From: Nymphaea colorata
Taxonomy: Eukaryota; Streptophyta; Magnoliopsida; Nymphaeales; Nymphaeaceae
Reading direction: 5' to 3'
NCBI RefSeq assembly: GCF_008831285.2
Contig: NC_045142.1
Span: 16,431,354-16,495,353 of the forward strand
DNA length: 64,000 nt
Under the pieces are notes generated by a model. The model made no database searches, was not told where the DNA came from, and saw only the letters and a program-made list of their open reading frames with translations. Both the position numbers and the translations under genes were made by a program. This document shows positions 49,501 through 57,592 of the stretch, piece by piece. Position 1 is the first letter of the stretch. Each line of letters begins with the position of its first letter.

Positions 49501-52500
49501 GCTTTCCAGACTTTACACCTTGAGGAGAAGGTGTTGCTTGCAAGGGAGGGGTGATTGGTAGAGTCATTAAATGATAATAGTCTGTATTAGGGTATAGGAT
49601 AGAATAAGGGTGTCTTGAGTCAGGTACATCACTGAGGATCGATTTCTGTCAGCCCATATATAAAGCTGGCTGTAATACACTCGACTTATGAATTTTTGGT
49701 TAATGAAGGATTAGGTCAGGGTAACCCTAATTTCTGTGCATGAGTCTCTCTTAGTGCTTGGTGTGAGCTACTTTGGCAGGCGGCGCCTACCACAACCATA
49801 CTCCATCACTGCTACATGCCTGAATCTTGTTTGATATCAAATATCCATCAACGCGAATCAGCTTGCAACGTCTTCACCAAACTCCACATAGTGATTGAGT
49901 ATCTAATCATGACTGCATAGTGATTAGATTCCTTATCAACAACACACAGCATTCTCCTCTATGCGGCTTAGGTCACACACCTTAATACGATTCAGAAAAA
50001 ATAGAAGAGACAAGAGAGGAAGAGAAGAGGAAGAAGAAGAATGTCAACTACAAGATCTAGGGCATCTAATCATAGCTACATAGTGATTAGATCCATTATC
50101 AACAATATGCAGCAATCTCCTCTATGCTGCTCAGATCACACACCTTAACATGATTCAGAAAAAAGAAAGAAAAGAGAAGACAGGAGGAAGAAGAGAAAAA
50201 AAAAAACCACAAACTCATCAGCACCAGACAGACTCAAGATAGGATTGCTCTGGTACCATGTTGAGATGAGTTTGAGAAAGAAGATAAAGTCGATTCTCAT
50301 TAACCTTAATCCCCTAGGACTAGGGGGCAGCAGAAAAATTTTAAAGTCAGTCCAAGAAAAATTACAAAATATTAAAAGAGTACCGCCATGTTAACTCCAA
50401 TAAACCCATGACGTTTAGTTATCTAACGACAAACCCATTCACTACATTAACTCTCCAACATAAACAATCAAACATTAATCATAGAGAGAGAAAAAGAAGA
50501 GTGCCATGGAGAAGCTCAACAGATGCAATCTTCTCCAAGGTGCTAATGCTGATGCCAGCAGGCAGCTCTATATCGAGGTTTTGAGAGATAGGAGCAGAGC
50601 GAGGATGTAAGCCACAATGCAAAATAGAGGGTGCCATGGAGAAGCTCAATGACAGTTGGTCTTCTCCATGGAGCTGCCAATAACAGCCAACTATTGCTGG
50701 CCAGCAGCCTTTCACCTAGAGAGAGAAGAGGGGGAAGGGAAAAAGAGAGAGAGAGAGATTGGCACTGGTGAGACAAATCTTTCCATAGTGTTGACAAACC
50801 TTGCATCAGCATTGAGAACATCATTCAGAACTAAGTAGCGGGGGGAGGGGAAGAGGGAGAGCCTTGAGAGATGTAGCAGTTGAGCAGATAAAAAGGAAAA
50901 GGGGGTTGCAAGGCAAGAAAAAAAAGGGAAATGAAAAAAAAATTTTAACAAAGAAAATTTTCTAATGAAACTGCCAGCGTAGATGCTTTATAGCAAGGTC
51001 TGCACTTCACCAAGGACACATATCATGCATTCCTTTGCCTCATCTTAATGCCTCAAGGCAATTTTGGTTGTGTTTGACTTGTAGCATACACTTAAAGTAA
51101 AGGCATGAAGTCCATGCCTCAAACAACACCGAGCAAAAGTATCCACGTTTATGAACTATGATGGTACACTAACTTCAGGTTTTAGCTAAGAACTTGAAAA
51201 GGTATCACTTTTAAACCATGCTCTCTACTGAAGGAATACAAAATCTAGAACCCTCAAACTTCAAATAGTGAATACCTATATCATATGGCAATAATTATGT
51301 GATGATTTACCTCGGGATAGAAGTGAGTGCCAACAGATCCGCATAAATTCCAACGGAATAAGCTCACAGTGGCATGATTCACCATTGCTCACAGTCAAGC
51401 CTACACTAATACCAATGGAACATTGAAAACTAAAGAACATGCACCAAGTGTAATAGAGTCAGTAAAGTTCACTAAACCAAGGCAATCACCAAAGGTTGAG
51501 TAAATATGAACAACTTGTGGCTAAATTTCAAGTATCACTAGCAACAGCCATCAATATGTTCCATAGTTATGTTGTAAAGCTAACAAAATAAAAGAAGAGC
51601 AAAGACAATGAGGTGAGCCACTACGTGGCAAATGAGACATTTGTTCCCCATGAGAAATTGCAAGCGCCAGTTCAATCCAAAAATTCTAAGATTCAGATGC
51701 ATGATTAGTGGCTAATGATTCACAATCCCAAGAAGATGTTCATGTAACCTTTACACATCTTGAATAGTCATAATTCGTATCTTAATCTTCACAGATTTCT
51801 TGCATACATGTTTCTCATTTTACTGAAGTGAGTTAATCCTGGACCTGACTCAAAAGAGAATAATAAAGTAAAGTGAGACTGAATTTCAAGGTGTACATGG
51901 ACTGCCTCTTTCTCTATTTGTCTATATTGTTATTAATATTGCTTCATAAGTGTTTTTAGCATATGCAAGAATAACCAGAGAATAATTTGCTCAGTCATGA
52001 AGAAGTCTGTTACCATAGATTTGTTGGTTAAGACTTAAGAGATTTATGGAAAATGGGAGGCTGGTTCCCTGCATCCACAACGAAAGTTGCTTGTGCTCAA
52101 CAAATTGACCTATGACACCAGCAGCTTTCAGATATCTGGAAGTTGGATAGTATTTTTCCTCATGCAACATTTATCATTACACCATTAAGTCGTGGGTGAG
52201 AACAGCTGGAGTTATAATAGGCCAGTCACAGTTATGGAATCAAACTGACATCATAACAACGGAAAATGCATCACTCTCCTTCCACCTGAGCAGTGAAGTT
52301 CCTATGGCCTGTTTGATGTATTTGTTTGCATGGTACGGTGGACAATTAAAGAGAACTAAGGTGCAAATGAAACATATACCAAGAACAAAATCCCCCCATA
52401 CTTTTCAATCCCAGTGAATCGTCAAAAATACAGTTCCTCCGAACAAGGATAGGCGTAGGATGATCTTAGCTGCTTGAGACAACAAAGAGAGTAAACAGGG

Positions 52501-53410
52501 AAGCACAATCGTGACTAATTTATTATCTACCATTTTGCCCAATTAGAACAGTAATTATTCCAAAGACTGAAGGGGTTGGCCATTTTAACATCCTATCAAA
52601 CACATAAGTACAACTGCTTGCAACATTGGCCCAGCCTGACAAATCCAAGTTTAGAAAACCCAATAGCATGGAAAAGTTTGGTCCGTCTTAACCTAGAAAT
52701 GGCTGATGAGAACTGGGAGGTGGCATGATTTGTTCTCCACAACCTATAGAATAGGACCAAACTTCCACAACAAGGTCATACGCATCAGGAAAACGTCAGC
52801 ATAATTCCACACTCATGGAGCAGTCAAATCACAAAAAAAAAAAAAATTATCTGAAGAAGGAGAACCACGTGAATTCAGTCAAACAGAATAATCCCAAAAA
52901 TAAAGAGACGCAAGGAATTAAGAGTTAAAATGGTAGAGGGTCATATATCAGGACCTCAAAAGGGGTAACGATAAGTAGGGCCTCGCAGACGCCAGCGCCA
53001 AAACCTGCCATCAGCCTGGCCCTATGACTGATCGTGCGGGTCTCCGGGTCGGCAAAGGCGGATTGAAGGAGGGCATTGGTGCCCATCCTCAATGTGTACT
53101 TGAGGGTAAGGTGGGTGGCGAAAGGGGTCAGGCCCTTCCATAGCGCCCTAACGCCTTCTGTTCGGATGATAGTGCGGCCACAGTGGGCGATTCCCTGGTA
53201 GTTGCCGGAGCGGTCAAGCTGCAGCCTCGTCTTTATGACGTCGATAGGCTGCAGGCAGCAAGCCTCCATCGTCCCGCCCAGCGACCCAGACACGGCCTTC
53301 ATGTAAGGAGGGATTACAATGCTCCCCTTCGTTCGCTTCTCAATCGAAGCCTTCTCCTCCTTGGATGAACCATTCTGACTGTTACCACTCTGATCCCTCG
53401 TCCCTTCCAT
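32002..53410 (-). CDS. SFC1: Mitochondrial succinate/fumarate carrier, two exons around a 20.4-kb intron
   Basis: Member of the SLC25 mitochondrial carrier family, matching plant succinate-fumarate carriers (Arabidopsis mSFC1), which exchange dicarboxylates across the inner mitochondrial membrane. Exon 1 is 53410-52955 (152 codons) and exon 2 is 32541-32002 (179 codons plus stop), both in phase 0, giving 331 residues against about 309 in Arabidopsis. The extra length is an N-terminal hydrophilic extension. Three carrier repeats are present with signatures [11 protein letters not shown] (residue 55), PFE|VVKIRL (residue 150) and [11 protein letters not shown] (residue 252). The intron splits the second signature exactly after Glu. 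The acceptor is good (tgcag|GTGG) but the donor is weak (GAG|gtcctg). The start at 53410 is the last ATG before conserved [10 protein letters not shown]; an in-frame ATG at 53527 would add 39 residues. Both exons are free of defects despite the transposon-filled intron, so the gene is probably functional. Confidence 0.92.
32542..35226. other. Carrier-gene intron, 3' part; possible worn CTAWGTCAC-type element
   Basis: AT-rich intron sequence. At about 33400-33495 the words 'gtgtacatgtgtgtgtcc', 'cctgcaccgaagttttttgg' and 'ctgcgctcaac' parallel the right halves of the elements at 46478-47171 and 36658-43602, so a degenerate fourth copy may end near 33495. A segment of about 50 bases is duplicated imperfectly at about 34770-34825 and 34840-34910 ('catcatctatctac...cactacgtcatgt'). 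Confidence 0.35.
37559..37808 (+). repeat. 5' LTR of copia D
   Basis: Starts TGTTGAAATTAG and ends TTTTTCAACA. It contains a CT tract at 37740-37762 followed by 'ccctctcgtgctcttgtgtt'. The primer binding site follows immediately. Confidence 0.95.
37809..38922. other. Leader of copia D without gag
   Basis: Where copia elements normally encode gag there is only non-coding sequence with T and A runs and short frames up to 65 codons. No zinc knuckle or capsid motif was found, so gag was deleted or replaced before or after insertion. Confidence 0.7.
38923..40351 (+). pseudogene. Copia D protease and integrase
   Basis: Frame 38923-39831 holds the aspartic protease with [11 protein letters not shown] (about 39165) and the GAG-pre-integrase/zinc-finger region ([18 protein letters not shown]). 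It continues to the first integrase Asp in HVDVWG. A frameshift near 39828 moves into the frame ending at 40400, with RTDNALEF (second Asp) and [11 protein letters not shown] (catalytic Glu), then [10 protein letters not shown] and [14 protein letters not shown]. The frame breaks at about 40352 where the GTATCG element enters. Confidence 0.9.
40353..41245. mobile_element. GTATCG-repeat element with a possible hAT transposase tail
   Basis: About 0.9 kb inserted in the copia D integrase/RT linker. Both ends are arrays of CGTATCG (left: CCGTATCGTATCGTGTATCG; right arm 41130-41240 with several palindromic copies of CGTATCGCACGATACG type). Coding resumes at about 41247 with [15 protein letters not shown], which fits directly onto the left side. 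On the minus strand, 41065-40772 reads [20 protein letters not shown] and DLDFLNVEG, resembling the acidic C-terminus of plant hAT transposases. Exact borders and a target duplication could not be settled. Confidence 0.7.
40772..41065 (-). pseudogene. Possible C-terminal fragment of a hAT transposase
   Basis: A 97-codon minus-strand frame: an N-terminal [20 protein letters not shown], then [12 protein letters not shown] and a strongly acidic tail. Plant hAT transposases often end with 'YDPI...DILDxWVxEEP...LDWL', so I infer a transposase 3' exon kept by a deleted derivative. An acidic low-complexity frame arising by chance is the alternative. Confidence 0.5.
41247..43190 (+). pseudogene. Copia D reverse transcriptase and RNase H
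   Basis: The frame resumes after the GTATCG element, has a stop at 41623-41625, then runs open from 41641 to 43059. RT motifs are [58 protein letters not shown] and [11 protein letters not shown] (catalytic YVDD at about 42236). RNase H has [44 protein letters not shown] and [15 protein letters not shown] at 43057-43059 precedes the last ADMFTKALP motif in the same frame. Only a few defects separate it from function. Confidence 0.93.
43199..43436 (+). repeat. 3' LTR of copia D
   Basis: Partner of 37559-37808 with a shorter CT tract. The preceding GAGGGGGAG is the polypurine tract and TATAT follows. Confidence 0.95.
43494..43524. repeat. TA microsatellite
   Basis: An uninterrupted run of about 15 TA units within the right arm of the CTAWGTCAC-end element 3, just outside copia D. 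Confidence 0.9.
43913..45363 (-). pseudogene. Copia E gag fragment
   Basis: Minus-strand gag starting at ATG 45363-45361. Segments resemble copia capsid: [20 protein letters not shown], then [20 protein letters not shown], and [22 protein letters not shown]-like zinc knuckle ([15 protein letters not shown]) lies at about 44085-44110, followed by NKHGHPSS. The frame is interrupted by a 456-bp element at 44760-45215, whose removal with one ATTGACAT copy rejoins it. Further frameshifts are present. Confidence 0.78.
44760..45215. mobile_element. 456-bp non-autonomous hAT-like element
   Basis: Perfect 8-bp target duplication ATTGACAT (44752-44759 and 45216-45223). The left end is CACCGAGTCAACCCGG. 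The right end on the other strand is CAATGTTTTAAAATCC followed by AGTGACTCGG, so the arms share GAGTCA/TGACTCGG words instead of strictly matching tips. The middle is AT-rich with a TA tract at 45108-45122 and no coding capacity. It sits inside copia E gag. Confidence 0.88.
45365..46063 (-). other. Leader of copia E, proximal part
   Basis: Non-coding sequence between the gag start and the gypsy F insertion, with repeated 'cagatctgcagcag'-like words at about 45525-45640. It continues on the far side of gypsy F at 49798. Confidence 0.5.
46069..46303 (+). repeat. 5' LTR of gypsy F
   Basis: Begins TGATAGAGTCATTAAATG and ends GCAGCACCTACA; it shares long identical stretches with 49552-49792. Confidence 0.92.
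46326..49533 (+). pseudogene. Gypsy F gag-pol remnants with chromodomain
   Basis: Gag starts near 46326 ([16 protein letters not shown]), is cut at 46477 by a CTAWGTCAC element and resumes at 47180. [15 protein letters not shown] and [16 protein letters not shown] are retrotransposon-gag motifs. A protease-like ILMDT at about 48256 has lost the Gly-Ser after Asp-Thr. Next come [12 protein letters not shown] and RT fragments ([44 protein letters not shown]). At about 49162 the RT runs straight into [19 protein letters not shown] of the integrase C-terminal GPY/F module. TNWLVEWQG, then [16 protein letters not shown], is a chromodomain (about 49430-49515). Most of RT, all RNase H and the integrase core are missing. 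Several stops occur. Confidence 0.88.
46478..47171. mobile_element. CTAWGTCAC-end element 1 with GTACGG arrays
   Basis: 694 bp with ends CTCTGTCACACGGGTACT and, on the other strand, CTATGTCACATAGGTACG. A perfect 8-bp duplication GTTCAGAC flanks it (46470-46477 and 47172-47179). Next to the left end lie a 10-base hairpin and GTACGG repeats (about 46518-46548); next to the right end is a matching array of CCGTAC (about 47107-47158). The interior is AT-rich, with a 30-base direct repeat at about 46750-46810 and no coding region. It interrupts gypsy F gag, which rejoins in frame on removal. Confidence 0.92.
49552..49792 (+). repeat. 3' LTR of gypsy F
   Basis: Partner of 46069-46303, with a small indel at the start (TGATTGGTAGAG against TGATAGAG) and scattered substitutions. 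Confidence 0.92.
49890..50215. repeat. 163-bp tandem duplication in the copia E leader
   Basis: Two imperfect copies with a period of 163 bases, anchored by 'ctaatcat' at 49903 and 50066 and sharing 'atagtgattagat', 'tctcctctatgc' and 'cacacacctta' plus an A/G-rich tail. It lies between the primer binding site and the gypsy F insertion. Confidence 0.75.
50259..50460 (-). repeat. 5' LTR of copia E
   Basis: Read on the minus strand it begins TGTTGGAGAGTTAATGTAG and ends CTCATCTCAACA directly before the primer binding site. No second copy was seen in the window. Confidence 0.75.
50461..52954. other. Carrier-gene intron, 5' part, no gene recognised
   Basis: Ordinary AT-rich intron sequence. A short direct repeat, 'gtgccatggagaagctcaa', occurs at 50502-50520 and 50631-50649. 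At 51030-51130 'gcctcaaggca' and 'catgcctcaaa' words hint at another small element. The last 600 bases before exon 1 look like original intron. Confidence 0.4.
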
Positions 53411-53800
53411 CTGGATTTCTTTACTCCGAACCCTTTCTTCTTCCTCCTCCTCCTTGCCTTTTCCCTGTTCCCCTCTGCGGCACTCTTCGGCAGTCCTGCC
53501 CCTAAATAGAATACCAACAGAAGGCAACGAGCGTTAAAGAGGCAGGGTACCGGACGAAGCTTAAAGGTCCAGAATGGCGGCTCATTTTGTTTTGCGGCAG
53601 CGACAGCAGCCGACGGAGAACGAGCCAACGGCGACTGACCGGATTGAGAGAGAGAGAGAATTGCCGGGCCCTCTCAACATTTGCCGCGAAATCCACTGAT
53701 CACTCGGGCGTTCTCCGACGTTGGGGTATCACTTCCTCAAGAACGGTCTGCATTCAGTACCTTGTCGCCTTCGGCAAGTGTTGGCAGGCATTTAATTTTA
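53411..53800 (-). promoter_or_regulatory. 5' UTR and promoter region of the carrier gene
   Basis: G+C-rich segment with a CTT/CTC-rich stretch at 53428-53470 and a GAGAGAGA run at 53645-53660, common in plant leaders. The minus-strand frame stays open upstream to an ATG at 53527, so the exact start is not certain. No TATA box is assigned. Confidence 0.4.
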
Positions 53801-56800
53801 TTAAAGAACATAAGGTTAAGGAAACGGTTGTAAGATGGTCGGAATATTTTGCAGAAGGAATTACGAGAAGACACCGAATGTTTGGAAAATTTATTAGTCA
53901 GGCCCTTACGTATGTTCTTTCACAAATCTCAGCCTCGCTTTTCGATGCACAAAATGCAATCACGCATTAAGGCGGTCTCGTCTTGCATCACTACTCCCTC
54001 AATCAGTTTCCATTTGAAATGATATGCTGATCAGTTTAGGTTGTGTTTGTTTCATTGCATGTCTGAAATTCGTAGAGATCCTTAGATTTTACATCAGACC
54101 CTCCCCCCATCAACCTTAAATCAATGGTTTTAAAAATGTATCGTGAATTGAAAACCCATGTTACTGTATCCTCAGTTTAAAGATCTCTCAAAACACAGCA
54201 TCAGCCTCAAATCTTACATCCGAGCCTATCAAAACACAATCAAAGATGGAAATACCCTTCAATGATAAGACGTCAATATGCTCAACCCTCAAGTATTCAT
54301 GAATTCTTGTTTATTTGGACCGATGCAACCATAAATACAAAAGCACAAATTCCATGATTTTTACACTAATTTGAACTTCACGTTAAGGGTGGATGCTGCA
54401 ATCCACGATTTGATAAACTGTGAATTTCAGCTATTTGGATTACAAATCTCCTCGGATTTGAAACCCATGGAAAATCAAATGGAACCTCAAAAAATTAGCC
54501 AACATGTGTGTTTGTACAATGACGTAGTTGCCTTTCATTACAACATGTTAAACCCTTTTAAAACCCTCGCTAGACCGCGAAACTCTCAATAACAAGCTCC
54601 TCGTAAAACATTTAGCAACATACCCCTTGTGTTTTCACGAAAATCGAAGAATCGTTGGTATGATAATACCTCCAATAATTACATAGGTTCATGCTACTTT
54701 ATTTTTTATTCTAGGTTGCTGTTGTTGGCCGCCTCAACTGCGTGGGTGCATCTCATCTGTTTCCAAGGTGTCTCTCTCATTCTTGTGAGTTTTATATAGT
54801 TTTGTTTGTCTTGTTATATTTGTCTACTATGGTTGTTAGAGTACTTTGTTTGGTTCTACTGTAAGGGAATTCAAAAAACTTTGTTCGCCCAATTTCATAA
54901 GTTATCGTATAATAAAGTAAATAGCAACGTAAAAATTTCCAGTGCATCGGCATCGTTTATCTATAAAATAAAATTCTTTGTATAATGCATTGTTGTGCAT
55001 GTGCCATGCCAATTACTATTTAGGTTACATAAATCACTCTTTTCAAGCATTTAATCCGCTACTCCATGATATATCTTAAAGTGCATGTGATGTAAATTGC
55101 AATTCTAGTCACCATGTCAAAATCATTAGCTATTGTCCATAGGGGCAATTTACTTTATCATACACTAGTAATATACAACATAAGATGCTTTATGTAGTTG
55201 AGATTTACAAAAGGGTTTGCGTTTCACAGGGCATGGAAAAAGAAAGTAACTGAAATAACTAGTTATGAAGGTCATTATATCTAACTTTCCGCTAGTTCAT
55301 GATCAAACCACATCCTTTCACGCCAACACAAATTTTATTATATTGTCTCTTCAACTCTCGATCATAACAACTTTCGCTAATGTCATCAAAGAAAATTAGT
55401 AAATAGCTGCGACCATACTAACTCATCAATGTGATGATGTGATGGGGTGAGGTTCTTAAAATTGGATGAGATTACGCCAACACTTTCGGCAACCTTTCTA
55501 TGGCTATCTATTTTCTTGCTAGTGCATAATCATCTACTGCCCTATTCTTGCGGGAAACCACAAAAACCAAAATAAAAAAAGGCAAAAAAAAAAGTCTAAT
55601 ACCAAAAAGGCACACTTAGCAAAAGACATGAAAGGACATCGACACTCGACAAAAGCCAGTGGTGGAAAAACATGCACATGACACATGCCAAAACAACGTG
55701 AATGAGTAAAGAATAAGCATGTGACAAGGATGTTAAGGGATGTCAATATGTTTGATTTGGATCAACCGAACTGCTTCAAAACAATCTATTATGAAAAAAA
55801 ATCTTAATATCCGATAAAGAAATCAGTTCAAATTCAAAGTTAAGAAATGACATCCGATCAGATTCAGATGTAGATACACATAAATATCTAATTGGATTCA
55901 GATTCATGTTGTTATTTTTAAATAAATATCATGCATTCAATGCCCTTACATGTTGGAAATCGATCAGATTCAATTCAAAATTAAGATTTAAATATAAATG
56001 TAAAAATCAGGCCTAAGTCAGATTCATACTATGAAATCAAATTTTGGATTCAGCTTTGGTTGTGACTTTTTTTTTGTTCATATTTGAATCCACATTCGAA
56101 TTCAAATATGTAAATATAACAAAAAATGATGCTATTAAGAATATATCTAATTCGAATAGATCGATTGACGTCACTAAAGACACTCACCATTACATAGTAT
56201 TAGACATAGTTAGCAAAACTTAGCGATCCTACTTGAGAATCACCAGAGTCAACTCAGATCGGCTAAAACCCTGTTCACAATTCAAGGTTCAGCTCCTTTA
56301 CATCCGATTTTCAAAGGTTCTAGATCGCACAGACTGAGTCCAGTCAGATAGGGTCTGAATCACCCTAGTTAAGTTTGAGAAAAAAAAAGCAGAGAAAGGG
56401 AGACAAACAAAAAGGAGAAGAAAGAGAAAAAAAAGGAAGGGTGAGAAAAATGAAGTCTCCCTCTCTCTCTTTCTTGAAAAAGGAAATTCATTTAATTATG
56501 TATCAGTAAAAAGTTATTTTTTTACAAGCACTTGCACAGTCTTTAGAATTTCATTTTTATTGGGAAGTAAAGAGTGCCCTGAAGGCATGCCTTATAAAGC
56601 AGACTGCTTCAGAACTCATGGCCTATATCAACACCCGAACGGTTGCCAGTTCAAACATTCACGGTGCTCCCAGCTTTTAAGAAGCGGCTAGCGTGAGCCA
56701 TCAATCATAGACTAGTTCATATATAGTTATCACCATAGTGTGATGGGACATGTTACCAAAACAAAAGCAGGGGCAACTAAGTTTCACCTGATGATCTTCG

Positions 56801-57592
56801 AATGTAAATTGCTACTTTGGTTAGACAATTTATTACCTTCCCCCGAAAACGCATACAATTTTCACAGCACAAAAAGGAACCAACTTATCTATTTAATCCG
56901 ATCGCAAGGACTGGGATACGTGTGCGTGCATGCACGCTCGTCAGAAGGTGGTTCGATTACAATATTTGGAAGACATGCAAATAAATCAAAATAGGTTTCA
57001 TTGAAAATATGACTCCATCTAATAGACTTGTAATCACACAAACTACTACGCTTTCTCCTGTTGCGCGTCCCTCGTAATTCCCCACTTGAACAAGTGATTT
57101 CTTTCTTCGTATATGGATCCAATCTAATTGATCAGACGTGACCAATACAATACTCTCGTTTCACACAAAATTGTCATCTATCTGTGTGTGTGACAGCCCC
57201 TGCTCTATTTCTATATGAATCTTCCCTTTACTTGTATTCATGTTGATGCATAGGCATTTTACTTTATAATTAATACCAGTGCACTTGAAAGAGCTAGCTT
57301 ACTAATCAGAATATGAAACAGATAGAACCTTTTTTTTCTCGTGGAGTTGGAGACCTGAATGCGTCAGTAACAACCTGATGTAGGAAGAATGCAGCCTAAT
57401 AGTCTACTCCCAGGATTTCCGCAGAAGTTGAAAACCAAGAGAAATTACATATTACATACACAACTTGCACAAATGTTGTTTTTGAAAAAGTGAAACTTCA
57501 TAAAAAAAATAAGTTAGTAAATGTGCGGCATATAAATGGTATTTGAACAATAAAAGGTAAAATTCCATATTCAAATAGGAGTAGTTGAGGTC
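53801..57592. other. Intergenic stretch without a recognised gene
   Basis: AT-rich with no supported gene. At 54050-54490 there are 'gatttgaaacc'-type words like those at 29950-30150. At 55750-56110 words of the type 'attcaaat/gattcagat' recur many times, giving a simple-sequence-like region. An A/G-rich patch lies at 56380-56470. A plus-strand frame of 127 codons at 53587-53970 lies in the carrier promoter and matches nothing I know. Confidence 0.4.

Larger units (their letters stand above)
46069..49792 (+). mobile_element. Gypsy (chromovirus-type) element F with large internal deletion
   Basis: LTRs 46069-46303 and 49552-49792, target duplication CAACC (46064-46068 and 49793-49797), a primer-site-like TCGTATCAGAGCCCC at 46307-46321 and polypurine AAGGGAGGGG before the 3' LTR. 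Without its CTAWGTCAC insert it is only about 3.0 kb, because RT breaks off and jumps to the integrase C-terminus. The C-terminal chromodomain identifies a chromovirus. It is inserted in the leader of copia E. Confidence 0.93.
43913..50460 (-). mobile_element. Copia element E, truncated, carrying a small DNA element and gypsy F
   Basis: A minus-strand copia with its 5' LTR at 50259-50460 and primer binding site TGGTACCAGAGC (minus strand, 50247-50258). The leader lies at 49798-50246, continuing at 46063-45364 across gypsy F, and only gag remains (45363-43913). The pol region and 3' LTR are missing; gag stops where the hAT fossil ends. Either E was truncated, or its remaining part was lost together with the end of the hAT gene. 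Confidence 0.75.

Noticed and set aside
53587-53970. Plus-strand frame of 127 codons
   Set aside because: Overlaps the promoter/leader of the carrier gene on the other strand, with no family resemblance and no splice or promoter evidence.
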